Part shown: positions 1 to 9,404 of the stretch, in pieces
How positions within the stretch are numbered: position 1 is the stretch's first letter
Layout: each line of letters starts with the position of its first letter
Assembly (NCBI RefSeq): GCF_029910095.1
Contig: NZ_CP094526.1
Span: 6,200,001-6,264,000, forward strand
Direction of reading: 5' to 3'
Origin: Bradyrhizobium sp. ISRA464
GTDB lineage: Bacteria; Pseudomonadota; Alphaproteobacteria; Rhizobiales; Xanthobacteraceae
Length of the DNA stretch: 64,000 bases
Notes under the pieces: model-generated
The model's input: the letters and a program-made list of their open reading frames with translations, nothing else
Databases searched by the model: none
Told to the model about the DNA's origin: nothing
Position numbers and translations under genes: made by a program

Positions 1-492
1 GCTCACGAGGGCCGAGGTCTGAATGCGGTTGGTATCGAGGTTACCCACGACACCCGCCTGCACACGAAGCGCGTCCTGAAACGCCGCAACCGAGTTTTGC
101 CAGCGTGCTTGTGCACCTACAAAGAGCGCGGAATCGGATTGGCTGCTGTTCGTCGGCGCGTAACTGGTCGCGAAGGCCCGATCGATCTGTTGCACGTCGT
201 AAGCGATACGCTGTGCCTGGGCCAGGAGTTTCTGGGTCCGTTGAATCGACGCCTGAAGCTGCTGCAGCGAAGAGTACGGCAGGCTCGCCAGGTTCTTCGC
301 CTGATTAATCAGCATCTGTGCCTGGTTCTGCAACGAGGTGATCTGATTGCTGATCTGCTGCAGCTCGCGCGCTGCGGTCAGAACATTCTGAACGTAGTTG
401 TTGGGATCAAAGACGATCAGTGCCCGCGCCGGTCCGGTAGCTGCAAATGACAATACGATGATGCTGATGACTAGGAATCTATGACGGATCAT
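1..492 (-). CDS. trbJ: TrbJ, P-type conjugative transfer protein (partial, runs off left edge)
   Basis: The reverse strand reads from an ATG at 490-492 to the window edge without a stop, giving about 164 residues. The N-terminus is a signal peptide (MIRHRFLVISIIVLSFAATG followed by a PARA-type cleavage region). Next comes a Gln-rich helical stretch (QQISNQITSLQNQAQMLINQ) typical of TrbJ/VirB5, the minor pilus or adhesin component of Trb type IV secretion. The ATG overlaps the TGA of trbE (ATGA), so translation is probably coupled. The C-terminus lies outside the window, as must trbL, trbF, trbG and trbI if the usual order holds. Confidence 0.85.
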   Translation of the reverse strand, partial: MIRHRFLVISIIVLSFAATGPARALIVFDPNNYVQNVLTAARELQQISNQITSLQNQAQMLINQAKNLASLPYSSLQQLQASIQRTQKLLAQAQRIAYDVQQIDRAFATSYAPTNSSQSDSALFVGAQARWQNSVAAFQDALRVQAGVVGNLDTNRIQTSALVS

Positions 493-2930
493 TGTGACTT
501 CTCCAGATTGCTGAGACTGGGAATGAGATCCACGGCCCAACTCGCTTCGCGGTGCCGGAGCCAGGCGGCCACGAAGCCATCGCGGCCGTGCTCTGCGATC
601 AGCCTCTCAATCGCCGCCTGGTCAGTCTTGGAGGATGCGGCCGTAAAGGCGAGCGCAACCTCGCCGAGACCGAGGTCGAACATGCGATTGCCGCGGCGAG
701 ATTGGCAGTAATAGTCCCGCTTCGGGGTGGCTCGGCTCAACAGCTCGATCTGGCGATCATTGAGCCCGAAGCGGCGATAGATCGCGGTGATCTGAGGTTC
801 GATCGCCCGCTCGTTTGGCAGAAGCAGCCGGGTCGGGCAGCTCTCAATGATGGCCGGAGCAATGGCTGACCCATCGATATCCGATAGCGACTGGGTAGCG
901 AAGATGACAGACGCGTTCTTTTTCCGCAACGTCTTCAACCACTCGCGGAGCTGACCGGCGAAATCCACATCATCGAGCGCAAGCCATCCTTCGTCGACGA
1001 TGATGAGGGTCGGACTGCCGTCGAGACGGTCGCCAATGCGGTGAAATAGATAGGCAAGTACTGAGGGCGCCGCGCCAGTTCCAATCAATCCTTCCGTCTC
1101 GAATGCCTGGACGGAGGCCTCGCCGAGGCGCTCGAACTCCGCGTCAAGCAGTCGGCCGTAGGGACCGCCAAGGCAATATGGTTGCAAGGCGCGCTTCAGA
1201 GCCGTCGACTGAAGAAGCACTGAAAGTCCCGTCAACGTCCGTTCCGCGCGGGGTGCAGAGGCCAGGGACGTCAGCGCCGACCACAGAAGGTCCTTCGCCT
1301 CCGGCGTAATGTCGACCTTCTCGCGGGTGAGGATTGAAGCAACCCATTCGGTGGCCCAGCCTCTTTCGGCCGGATCGTCGATCCAGGCCAATGGCTGCAG
1401 CGCGACCGGCCCCGTCGCATCTTGCGACAGCACTCCACCAAGGTCGTGCCAATCTCCATCCATCGCGATCGCGGCCGCGCGGATCGAACCGCCGAAATCG
1501 AACGCGAAGACTTGGGCGTTGGGGTAGCGGCGGAACTGCAGCGCCATGAGCGCCAGCAGAACCGATTTTCCGGCACCGGTCGGGCCCACAATCAAAGTGT
1601 GTCCGACGTCTCCGACGTGAAGCGAGAAACGGAAGGGGTTCGCTCCCTCTGTTTTGCCATAAAACAGGGGCGGACCCTTGAGATGATGGTCCCTCGCCTC
1701 GCCGGCCCACACGGCTGATAGGGGAATCATATGCGCGAGATTAAGTGTCGAGATCGGCGGCTGCCGGACGTTCGCGTACACATGTCCGGGCAAGCTGCCG
1801 AGCCAAGCCTCGACAGCATTGATCGTCTCGATCATGCAGGTGAAATCGCGCCCCTGAATCACCTTTTCGACCAGCCGTAGTCTCTCATCGGCCGAACGCG
1901 GGTCTTGGCTCCAAACCGTCACGGTTGCCGTGATGAGGGCTTCACCAATCTGGTCAGCCCCCAGCTCCTGGAGCGCAGCGTCGGCATCCATAGCCTTGTT
2001 CTGGGCGTCGGTATCGAGAAGCGAGGACGCCTCGTTGGTCATCACTTCTTTGAGGATCGCCGCGATCGATTTGCGCTTGGCGAACCATTGGCGCCTGATT
2101 TTCGTCAGTAGTTTTGTGGCATCGGTTTTGTCGAGCATGATAGCCCGCGTCGACCATCGGTACGGAAATGCCAGACGGTTGAGGTCGTCAAGAATGCCGG
2201 GCGTTGTCGCGGTCGGAAATCCGACGACTGTCAACACACGCAGGTGTGCCGCGCCCAGCATTGGCTCGAGCCCGCCCGTCATCGGCTGGTCCGCAAGCAG
2301 CACGTCCAGATACATCGGGATTTCCGGCACACGAACCCGATGCCTTTTCGAGGAAATCGTCGAGTGGAGGTAAGTCAGCGTCTCCGAGTCATCGAGCCAA
2401 GCGCATTCCGGCATGAACCCCTCGACGAGTTGCAGAATGCGATCGGTTCGATCGACGAACCCACCGAGAACCTCGCGCGCGTCGCTGCTCGGAGCGCGAT
2501 TACTGCCTTCATATAGAAGCCGTTCGGCTCTCGCCGCGTCCTCTACCGGTGGCAGGTACAGAAACGTCAGGTAATAGCTCGACTGGTAATGGGCGCCCTC
2601 CTCATCGAACTGCGCCTTCCGCTCCGCATCGACCAGCGCGGACGCCACATCCGGAAACGAGTTCAGCGGATAGACTCCAGCGGAATGGCGCTGCGCCTCC
2701 ACGAACACCGCCCAGCCGGAACCCAGACGACGCAACACGTTGTTCAGCCGGCCCGCGACGGCGACGAGTTCGGCCGGTACAGCACTGTCGAGATCCGGTC
2801 CGCGGAATCTGGCTGTCCGCTGGAATGAGCCATCCTTGTTCAGGACGATCCCCTCATTGACCAGGGCCGCCCACGGCAGAAAATCGGCAAGCCGCGTATT
2901 CGATCGGCGATATTCGGCAAGATTCATCAT
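489..2930 (-). CDS. trbE: TrbE, conjugative transfer ATPase (VirB4 family)
   Basis: This is the VirB4-type ATPase that powers pilus assembly and transfer at the inner membrane. I start it at the ATG at 2928-2930 (MMNLAEYRRSN), just after the trbD stop, which gives 813 aa, the usual TrbE length. An in-frame extension further upstream only overlaps trbD in another frame. The Walker A motif GPTGAGKSVLLAL lies a little past mid-protein. A Walker B-like segment (LIIVDEGWLALDD) and a conserved FATQSLSD motif follow. It overlaps trbJ by ATGA and sits in the order trbB-C-D-E-J, so the call is firm. Confidence 0.95.
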   Translation of the reverse strand: MMNLAEYRRSNTRLADFLPWAALVNEGIVLNKDGSFQRTARFRGPDLDSAVPAELVAVAGRLNNVLRRLGSGWAVFVEAQRHSAGVYPLNSFPDVASALVDAERKAQFDEEGAHYQSSYYLTFLYLPPVEDAARAERLLYEGSNRAPSSDAREVLGGFVDRTDRILQLVEGFMPECAWLDDSETLTYLHSTISSKRHRVRVPEIPMYLDVLLADQPMTGGLEPMLGAAHLRVLTVVGFPTATTPGILDDLNRLAFPYRWSTRAIMLDKTDATKLLTKIRRQWFAKRKSIAAILKEVMTNEASSLLDTDAQNKAMDADAALQELGADQIGEALITATVTVWSQDPRSADERLRLVEKVIQGRDFTCMIETINAVEAWLGSLPGHVYANVRQPPISTLNLAHMIPLSAVWAGEARDHHLKGPPLFYGKTEGANPFRFSLHVGDVGHTLIVGPTGAGKSVLLALMALQFRRYPNAQVFAFDFGGSIRAAAIAMDGDWHDLGGVLSQDATGPVALQPLAWIDDPAERGWATEWVASILTREKVDITPEAKDLLWSALTSLASAPRAERTLTGLSVLLQSTALKRALQPYCLGGPYGRLLDAEFERLGEASVQAFETEGLIGTGAAPSVLAYLFHRIGDRLDGSPTLIIVDEGWLALDDVDFAGQLREWLKTLRKKNASVIFATQSLSDIDGSAIAPAIIESCPTRLLLPNERAIEPQITAIYRRFGLNDRQIELLSRATPKRDYYCQSRRGNRMFDLGLGEVALAFTAASSKTDQAAIERLIAEHGRDGFVAAWLRHREASWAVDLIPSLSNLEKSQ

Positions 2931-2938
2931 GGAAGGCT

Positions 2939-3202
2939 CTAAAGGCTGAGATGAGCCGGAACCCGCAGATGGCGGCGCACGACCTCGACGAAGGCGGGAT
3001 CGCGTTTGGCGGCCCAGACGGCTGCGGCATGGCCGATGGCCCAGAACAGCAGGCCCGCGATCCACAGACGCAGTCCGAGTCCAAGAGCCGCGGCAAGGGT
3101 CCCATTCACGATGGCGACCGCGCGAGGCGCTCCCCCCATCAGGATCGGTTCGGTCAACGCACGGCGCACTGGCGTGACGAACCCTGCAACTGGCTCGTCC
3201 AT
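2939..3202 (-). CDS. trbD: TrbD, conjugative transfer membrane protein
   Basis: An 87-aa protein whose N-terminal part (DEPVAGFVTPVRRALTEPIL) matches the start typical of TrbD/VirB3 proteins. Two hydrophobic segments follow, at about residues 28-42 and 45-62. VirB3-type proteins work with the VirB4/TrbE ATPase in the inner membrane. Its ATG overlaps the end of trbC at 3202, and trbE starts 9 bp after its stop. Confidence 0.9.
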   Translation of the reverse strand: MDEPVAGFVTPVRRALTEPILMGGAPRAVAIVNGTLAAALGLGLRLWIAGLLFWAIGHAAAVWAAKRDPAFVEVVRRHLRVPAHLSL

Positions 3203-3528
3203 CAGATCACCATGCCGCCGCCGAAGGAGAAGAACGACAGGAAGAAGCTCGAGGCTGCGAAGGCAATCGAAAGCCCGAATACGATCTGAATGAGCCTGCG
3301 AAAGCCGCCGGACGTATCGCCAAACGCCAGCGTTAGGCCTGTGACCACGATGATAATGACAGCGATGATCTTCGCGACCGGTCCTTCAACCGACTGCAGG
3401 ATTTGGTTCAGCGGTTGCTCCCATGGCATGTTGGAGCCCGCAGCTCGGACAGGTGAGCTCGCAAGCATACCCATCGCCGCTGCGAGCAGCCAAGTCGCGC
3501 GCGGCGAGATTGAAAATGGAAAGCTCAT
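3202..3528 (-). CDS. trbC: TrbC, conjugative pilin
   Basis: A 108-aa protein with an N-terminal signal sequence ending near an ARA-like site (SSPVRAAGSNMPWEQPLN), followed by two hydrophobic helices (about residues 52-70 and 80-100). This is the standard VirB2/TrbC pilin layout. It would be processed to the main pilus subunit; the TraF protease encoded at 12.3-12.8 kb is the likely maturation enzyme, as in RP4-type systems. It overlaps trbB upstream and trbD downstream by a few bases. Confidence 0.92.
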   Translation of the reverse strand: MSFPFSISPRATWLLAAAMGMLASSPVRAAGSNMPWEQPLNQILQSVEGPVAKIIAVIIIVVTGLTLAFGDTSGGFRRLIQIVFGLSIAFAASSFFLSFFSFGGGMVI

Positions 3529-4493
3529 GTCAAGTCTCCTGCTGGTGAGAGGCTGTAATCGCCGGTCGCCCCAAGGCCGTCGACACGTGCAAGCTCGGTG
3601 AGCCGGCGGGCGGCGCCGCGCCCGGAAAGGACAGCAATGACGTTGATGGTCTCGGCGATCAGCGCGCGCGGTACCGTGACGACGACTTCCTGAATGAGCT
3701 GCTCGAGCCGGCGCAACGCGCCGAGGGCGGTGCCCGCATGGATGGTGCCGATGCCGCCGGGGTGCCCCGTTCCCCAGGCTTTGAGCAGATCGAGCGCTTC
3801 AGCGCCTCTAACCTCGCCGATAGGAATACGATCTGGGCGCAGTCGAAGGGAGGAGCGCACAAGATCCGAAAGCGTGACCACCCCGTCCTTGGTGCGCAGC
3901 GCGACGAGGTTCGGCGCCTTGCATTGCAATTCGCGAGTGTCCTCGATTAGAACCACGCGATCGCTGGTCTTCGCGACCTCCGCAAGCAAGGCATTGGTAA
4001 GCGTCGTTTTTCCCGTCGAAGTACCGCCGGCGACCAAGATGTTCTTGCGTGCGCCGACAGCCAGACGCAGAGCAACTGCCTGCTCAGGCATTATGATGCC
4101 CGCGGCAGTATAATCGTCGAGCGTGAATACCGCGACCGCGGGCTTGCGGATAGCGAAGGCTGGCGCGACCACGACAGGCGGCAAGAGTCCTTCGAACCGC
4201 TCTCCAGTTTCGGGTAGTTCCGCAGAAATGCGCGGCGCAGCGGCATGGACCTCGGCACCGACATGATGCGCCACCAGGCGGATGATACGCTCTCCATCTG
4301 TCGCGGAGAGCTGCTCACCGGTTTCGGTCAGGCCGCCTGGCAGCCGGTCGATCCATAGCCGTCCATCGGGATTCAGCATCACCTCGACGATTGCCTCGTC
4401 TTCAAGGTAACGAGCAATAGCGGGCCCTAGTGCACTGCGGAGCATTCGCGCACCGCGCGAGGTCACCTCCGATTGAAACGAATGGATTGCCAC
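3525..4493 (-). CDS. trbB: TrbB, conjugative transfer ATPase (VirB11 family)
   Basis: A hexameric VirB11-type secretion ATPase of about 322 aa if the GTG at 4493 is used ([18 protein letters not shown]). The frame stays open to an ATG at 4523. The protein begins with the typical [20 protein letters not shown] region. The Walker A motif is [14 protein letters not shown], the Asp-box region is [10 protein letters not shown], and the [21 protein letters not shown] segment carries the conserved His box. It is the first trb gene of the operon, followed by an ATGA overlap with trbC. Confidence 0.93.
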   Translation of the reverse strand: MAIHSFQSEVTSRGARMLRSALGPAIARYLEDEAIVEVMLNPDGRLWIDRLPGGLTETGEQLSATDGERIIRLVAHHVGAEVHAAAPRISAELPETGERFEGLLPPVVVAPAFAIRKPAVAVFTLDDYTAAGIIMPEQAVALRLAVGARKNILVAGGTSTGKTTLTNALLAEVAKTSDRVVLIEDTRELQCKAPNLVALRTKDGVVTLSDLVRSSLRLRPDRIPIGEVRGAEALDLLKAWGTGHPGGIGTIHAGTALGALRRLEQLIQEVVVTVPRALIAETINVIAVLSGRGAARRLTELARVDGLGATGDYSLSPAGDLT

Positions 4494-4702
4494 TGCCGCC
4501 CCCGCCGACCGAGGGCAGAACAAGCAGCGCCCTCAGATGGGGATGATTAGAAAAGGCAGAAATAGACCGGGATCAACAAGGGTGTTGCCGCGTTCGTAGC
4601 CTGGCGTATGAAAAGAAAGGTTGGGAGTGGCTCACAGCAGGTTCCGGACCCATGCCGTATACGATCATCCTCGAATGTGACATGAACCGCAAAAGATCGG
4701 CG

Positions 4703-6667
4703 TCACCATTCCGCTCCTTCAAGTGGCTCCAGGATGGCGGTGTCCGCCGACGGCACCATCGACTCGTGCCAGTCGCCTGAAGGCTCTCGCACGAACGACG
4801 GTGTAGTCGTCCGGCCAAGACGACGGATACTGGGCCAAATGAACCATGCCAACGCCAGCACCTGGAAGCCAACACTGGCACCAAATGCCATCCGGTAGGC
4901 GACCACTGGGTAATGGCCATCCTGCGGCAACCATTGCCCAAGGATGAGGCCAGTGCTCCATTGGACCACGAAGGCCCATCCAAAATGAAGAAGGTTTAAG
5001 CCGCCATTGGCACGGGCGCCAAGTTCAGTTGGGAAATAGTCGGCTATGATCGCGTAGCTGAGGACGGAGGCCGCTCCCACGACTGACACGACAGACCATG
5101 GTAACAGCGAAGGGAACGGCAGACGCAGAATCAGCGCAAGCTCCGCCGCAACAAACACCACCGCCAGTGCGGCAAACAAGACTTCGGTTTGGACCCTACG
5201 TCGACGCAACCGATCCGCGACGATGCCTAAAAGCGACGCACCAACGCTGATCCCTAGCGCCATAACGAAAAGGTGCGTGGCCAAGCTCGGCCGATCCAGT
5301 CCTTCCACGTCTGTAAGCCAGGGCGCCGCCCACAAGGCCTGGAGGGCCCAGGCTGATCCGACGCAGGATGCAGAGAGAGGCGCTATTCGCCAGAAGCGCC
5401 GATTCAGATAGATTTCTTTGAGAGCGCGCGAGTGAGAGTGCTGGCTCTGAGCCGGTGGACTGTCAGGAACCAACAGGTAGATCAGCGCGGCCACCCCGCC
5501 AGTTGCCACGGCCAGGAGTTCGAACAACCCCCGCCAACCTATCCAGCCCAGCAGGACGTCGGCAGGCGCGGTCGCGGTTACGGCCCCGAGCGAGCCCAGC
5601 ATGACCATGTAGCCATTGACCAGCGCGACCCGCTCTCTCGGAAACCATACGATAATCGCCTTCAGCCCGGCCATCAAGGAGGCCGCAACGCCGAGTGCGA
5701 TCAACGCGCGGGCGAGCAAGAGCGGGACAAATGCCGTTGATGTGGCAAATAAGCCCGCACCCGCGGCAGCAATTGACATCAGCCCGCTCTGAACCCGACG
5801 CGGTCCGAACCGGTCCAGGAGGGTGCCAACAGGAATCTGGGCAGCTGCGAAGACCAGGAAATACACCGATGTCAGCAGCCCGAGCTCTGCCGCATCGAGA
5901 CCGAGGTCACTGACAAGTGGACCAGAGATCAGCGTATTGATCGTCCGGAATAGATAGGAAAGGTAGTAACCGGCCGCGAACGGCAGAAATACACCCGCGA
6001 TTAGGCGCCAGGTCGGAAGGCGTCGCGCGATACCCCACATTTGACTGTCGAATCGATCGCCCTTCGCGCGTGGCGCGCTAGGCTCGACCTTACCGGCCGT
6101 CTCAGCAGAATTTGTTCGGCAGGTGCCGAAAATTGGGCTGCCGTCCTCCCGGACGGCAGCCGTTAACTCGGAGTTCGGGACCTCAGCGGCTATCGGAGGC
6201 GTCTCTTGATCGGCTGTTCTCGAACTCTTCGAAGTATCCTTCTGACTCTCAAGCAGGGATCCCGCGACGTTGGGCACGGTTAGCCCGCTGATCGTTTCCT
6301 GGATCAGTGATCGGCCGAGACGAAAGCGGCTGTCGACTTGCCCGGCGAGAACCGTGGGCCGGTCATGATCGATCTGACACGCTTCGCGCTGCTGCGACTG
6401 CGGCATCGGCGGGACGGTCAGGCGGTACCGGACGTGAAGAGCGGCAGTTTCGCCGATGATGCGGAGCTCGTGTTCAAGACGCTCAAGCTGTTTGCTGATC
6501 CGATCGAGATGCCCATGGGCGATGTCTTCGCCGCTTGGCACTGGATCAAGGTACCGTTCAAGAGCCGCCTCTACGACCATCCTCTTACCTGCGCTCGAGT
6601 GCTCCATTGTGGCCTTAAGCTGTTCGAACAGCTGCTCGGAAAGCTGGACGCATACCTTTCTTGTCAT
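4703..6667 (-). CDS. Ribbon-helix-helix (CopG-like) protein fused to an MFS transporter
   Basis: About 654 aa from the ATG at 6665-6667 (MTRKVCVQLSEQLFEQL). Residues 1 to about 140 look like the RHH/CopG-like protein often found between traG and trbB in rhizobial ICEs (KRMVVEAALERYLDPVPSGED, then a coiled segment). A low-complexity linker of about 70 residues follows. Residues from about 205 to the end form a complete 12-TM major-facilitator transporter with GTLLDRFGPRR, the conserved loop 2-3 motif. The frame is open throughout with no stop between the two parts. The MFS substrate is unknown. The fused RHH part could tether a DNA-binding domain to the membrane, or the whole could be an accident of gene joining. 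It lies between the second RHH gene and trbB. Confidence 0.8.
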   Translation of the reverse strand: MTRKVCVQLSEQLFEQLKATMEHSSAGKRMVVEAALERYLDPVPSGEDIAHGHLDRISKQLERLEHELRIIGETAALHVRYRLTVPPMPQSQQREACQIDHDRPTVLAGQVDSRFRLGRSLIQETISGLTVPNVAGSLLESQKDTSKSSRTADQETPPIAAEVPNSELTAAVREDGSPIFGTCRTNSAETAGKVEPSAPRAKGDRFDSQMWGIARRLPTWRLIAGVFLPFAAGYYLSYLFRTINTLISGPLVSDLGLDAAELGLLTSVYFLVFAAAQIPVGTLLDRFGPRRVQSGLMSIAAAGAGLFATSTAFVPLLLARALIALGVAASLMAGLKAIIVWFPRERVALVNGYMVMLGSLGAVTATAPADVLLGWIGWRGLFELLAVATGGVAALIYLLVPDSPPAQSQHSHSRALKEIYLNRRFWRIAPLSASCVGSAWALQALWAAPWLTDVEGLDRPSLATHLFVMALGISVGASLLGIVADRLRRRRVQTEVLFAALAVVFVAAELALILRLPFPSLLPWSVVSVVGAASVLSYAIIADYFPTELGARANGGLNLLHFGWAFVVQWSTGLILGQWLPQDGHYPVVAYRMAFGASVGFQVLALAWFIWPSIRRLGRTTTPSFVREPSGDWHESMVPSADTAILEPLEGAEW

Positions 6668-6945
6668 TGCGAACCTCACTAAGGAGCGCATCTCGTCAGC
6701 TGTTTGCGCGAGTAGCTCCGTCGAGCGCAGAATTGCGGTCTCTGCACGGTCGCGCAGAGTGCAAACCTAGCTATCACTCGGACTGGATGAATTGCCCCGT
6801 TGATACGGCGCCTCACAAAGGACAGGGCGATCGCTGCTTCAAGAGTGCAAGGCCCCTCATCGTAGGCGGGCGTGAGGAAAGAAAGGATCGGCCAGTTTTC
6901 TGGCGGGATAAGAACAGCTGACGTGAAAGGAAATGCCCAGGTCCA

Positions 6946-7374
6946 TCAGTCGGCGACATCATCCGATGCGCCGCGCAAAATGTCCGCAGGGATCTCGCGC
7001 AAATAACTCTGGCCCTTCTGCAGGCGACGCCCCAAGGTCTCAACGAATCCCTCAAACCGCTCGCGGCCCTTGATCTGTGCGGCTGTCTGAGCCTCGTTCG
7101 GCAAGGGCGGTGTGATCGTCAGCCAAAAGCGCACGAACAGGGCCAAAGTCTCGGCCGTCACACCGACGTCACGCTCGAGCCTCTGCATTTGACGCGACAA
7201 TCGGTCAAGACGGCGGACGAAGGCCGCTTCTCTTCGGTCAGCTCCGTCGGGCGACAGAAAGGAGTTGACAGCCGCCTCGACGATTGCCGAACGAGAGAGA
7301 TCCTTGCGATCCGCAAGATCGGAAATCTGCTTCAGTAACTCGGGCGGGAAATACACGTTCATGCGATTGCGCAT
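6946..7374 (-). CDS. Ribbon-helix-helix (CopG-type) protein of the conjugation module
   Basis: A 142-aa protein. The N-terminus (MRNRMNVYFPPELLKQISDL, then SRSAIVEAAVNSFL) has the beta strand plus two helices expected of an RHH DNA-binding domain. Residues from about 60 form a charged coiled-coil-like region ending in FVRFWLTITPPLP, a pattern shared with the N-terminal part of the fusion protein downstream (HVRYRLTVPPMP). The gene lies 6 bp after traG in the same direction. Small RHH proteins beside traG are usual in these modules and may act as relaxosome accessory factors or repressors; which of these applies here cannot be read from sequence. Confidence 0.82.
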   Translation of the reverse strand: MRNRMNVYFPPELLKQISDLADRKDLSRSAIVEAAVNSFLSPDGADRREAAFVRRLDRLSRQMQRLERDVGVTAETLALFVRFWLTITPPLPNEAQTAAQIKGRERFEGFVETLGRRLQKGQSYLREIPADILRGASDDVAD

Positions 7375-7380
7375 GGAACC

Positions 7381-9363
7381 TCACAGATCGATACCGTCGT
7401 TCGGGTCGAGAGCTACTTGGCGGACGACACCGCGCATCTGTTGGCAGAGAAGCCGGGATTGACGAACGGCGTCATCGTCGTCCTCGAGAACGGCGAACTC
7501 TTCCGCTGGCGTCACGTCAGTCGTCTCCTTGACGATGGCGATATGATCTGGAAGCTCAGGCTCGCGGCGAAGACCAGTGTTGGCGGCATCCGATTGGGTC
7601 TGCTCGGCCTCCACAGCCAAGTTGGTCGGCACGAGCGGCCTAAGATTAGACCAACCGTCCTCGCGCGAAGACCGCGGCAACCCGGCCGAATCTGGCGGCG
7701 CGAGAACTCGTTCCGTGAGGCGTCTGTCTTCGTAGTAACGTACCTTCTTGGCTCGGATCGGTGGCGTGCCCGCCACCATCACAATCTCATCGGTCGGAGG
7801 AAGCTGCATCACCTCGCCAGGCGTCAGCAGCGGCCTTGCGGTCTCTTGCCGGGAGACCATCAGGTGCCCAAGCCAGGGATTGAGGCGGTGACCAGCATAG
7901 TTCTTCATGGCTCGCATCTCGGTCGCGGTACCGAGCGCGTCCGAGACACGCCTTGCTGTCCTTTCGTCGTTCGTCGCGAAACTCACACGGACATGGCAAT
8001 TGTCCAGGATTGCGTTGTTTGGACCGTAGGCTTTCTCAATCTGATTCAGCGATTGCGCGATCAGGAAGGCCTTGATCCCGTATCCGGCCATGAAGGCGAG
8101 TGCAGATTCGAAGAAGTCGAGGCGCCCCAATGCCGGAAACTCGTCCAGCATCATGAGAACACGATGCCGGCGGACCTTGGCCTGCAGCTCTTCCGTGATG
8201 CGGCGGCCAATTTGATTCAACACCAGACGGATCAGCGGCTTCGTTCGGGAGATGTCGGATGGCGGTACCACAAGGTATAGCGTGGTCGGACGATGATCTG
8301 CGATCAGGTCCGCAATCCGCCAATCGCATCGGCTTGTCACCTCGGCGACGACCGGATCCCGATAGAGCCCGAGGAACGACATCGCGGTCGAGAGCACCCC
8401 AGAGCGCTCATTCTCGGATTTGTTCAGGAGCTCCCGCGCCGTTGAGGCAACGACCGGGTGCGGTCCCTCCTCGCCCAAATGCGGCGTCGTCATCATCGCC
8501 TTCAAGGTTGCCTCGATCGGCCGCCTAGGATCCGACAGAAAGGCGGCGACGCCGGCCAGCGTCTTGTCGCGCTCTGCGTAGAGCACATGCAGGATTGCTC
8601 CGACCAGCAAAGAGTGGCTGGTCTTCTCCCAGTGGTTCCGCTTGTCGAGAGAGCCTTCGGGATCAACAAGAACGTCGGCGACATTCTGGACGTCCCGGAC
8701 CTCCCACTCTCCGCGGCGAACCTCGAGGAGCGGGTTATAGGCTGAAGATCTGGCGTTCGTCGGATCGAACAACAGTACCCGGCCATGGCGCGACCGAAAG
8801 CCAGCCGTCAGTTGCCAGTTTTCGCCCTTAATGTCGTGTACGATCACTGACTCTGGCCAGGTCAGCAGCGATGGAACTACGAGGCCGACGCCCTTGCCCG
8901 AACGGGTCGGCGCAAAGCAAAGCACGTGTTCCGGTCCGTCGTGGCGGAGGTAGTCCTTGGCAAGCCTACCGAGAACGACCCCGTCAACACCTACCAGCCC
9001 GGCCTTCCTCACCTCGTTCGGGTCCGCCCACCGCGCCGATCCATAGGTCTCTACATCCTTGGCTTCGCGTGCCCGCCAGACCGACATCCCGATGGCGACC
9101 GCGATCGAAAAAAGACTCCCCGACGCGGCGATGTAGGCGCCTTCCACGAAGATGCTGGGCGCATAGGCATCGTAGACAAACCACCACCAGAAGAAGGCAT
9201 GTGGGTAGTAGAGCGGAAAGCCATGTACCGTGAACCACGGTTGCCCCAGCTCTGGCTGGTAGGCCAACCGCCAGGCGGTCCACTGTGTGGCTCCCCAGAT
9301 TGCGAGGAGCACGATCGTTCCCACGATGATGATCTGTCCCCATAGAATCTTGGTTCCGGACAT
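7381..9363 (-). CDS. traG: TraG/VirD4-type conjugative coupling protein
   Basis: I start it at the ATG at 9361-9363 (MSGTKILWGQ), giving about 660 aa, the normal length. The N-terminus has two membrane segments (about residues 8-27 and 70-95), followed by the cytoplasmic ATPase. Its Walker A motif is PTRSGKGVGLVVPSLL, Walker B is VLMMLDEFPALG, and the IAQSLNQIEKAYG motif is also typical of TraG. The protein links the relaxase-DNA complex to the Trb channel at the inner membrane. It lies between rlxS upstream and the RHH gene downstream. Confidence 0.95.
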   Translation of the reverse strand: MSGTKILWGQIIIVGTIVLLAIWGATQWTAWRLAYQPELGQPWFTVHGFPLYYPHAFFWWWFVYDAYAPSIFVEGAYIAASGSLFSIAVAIGMSVWRAREAKDVETYGSARWADPNEVRKAGLVGVDGVVLGRLAKDYLRHDGPEHVLCFAPTRSGKGVGLVVPSLLTWPESVIVHDIKGENWQLTAGFRSRHGRVLLFDPTNARSSAYNPLLEVRRGEWEVRDVQNVADVLVDPEGSLDKRNHWEKTSHSLLVGAILHVLYAERDKTLAGVAAFLSDPRRPIEATLKAMMTTPHLGEEGPHPVVASTARELLNKSENERSGVLSTAMSFLGLYRDPVVAEVTSRCDWRIADLIADHRPTTLYLVVPPSDISRTKPLIRLVLNQIGRRITEELQAKVRRHRVLMMLDEFPALGRLDFFESALAFMAGYGIKAFLIAQSLNQIEKAYGPNNAILDNCHVRVSFATNDERTARRVSDALGTATEMRAMKNYAGHRLNPWLGHLMVSRQETARPLLTPGEVMQLPPTDEIVMVAGTPPIRAKKVRYYEDRRLTERVLAPPDSAGLPRSSREDGWSNLRPLVPTNLAVEAEQTQSDAANTGLRREPELPDHIAIVKETTDVTPAEEFAVLEDDDDAVRQSRLLCQQMRGVVRQVALDPNDGIDL

Positions 9364-9404
9364 GCTGAGTGCTCTTACTTCTGTTCGGGCCGGATCACGT
9401 CGGA

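Noticed and set aside
1144..1710. 188-aa minus frame inside trbE
   Set aside because: Out-of-frame shadow of the conserved trbE ATPase region.
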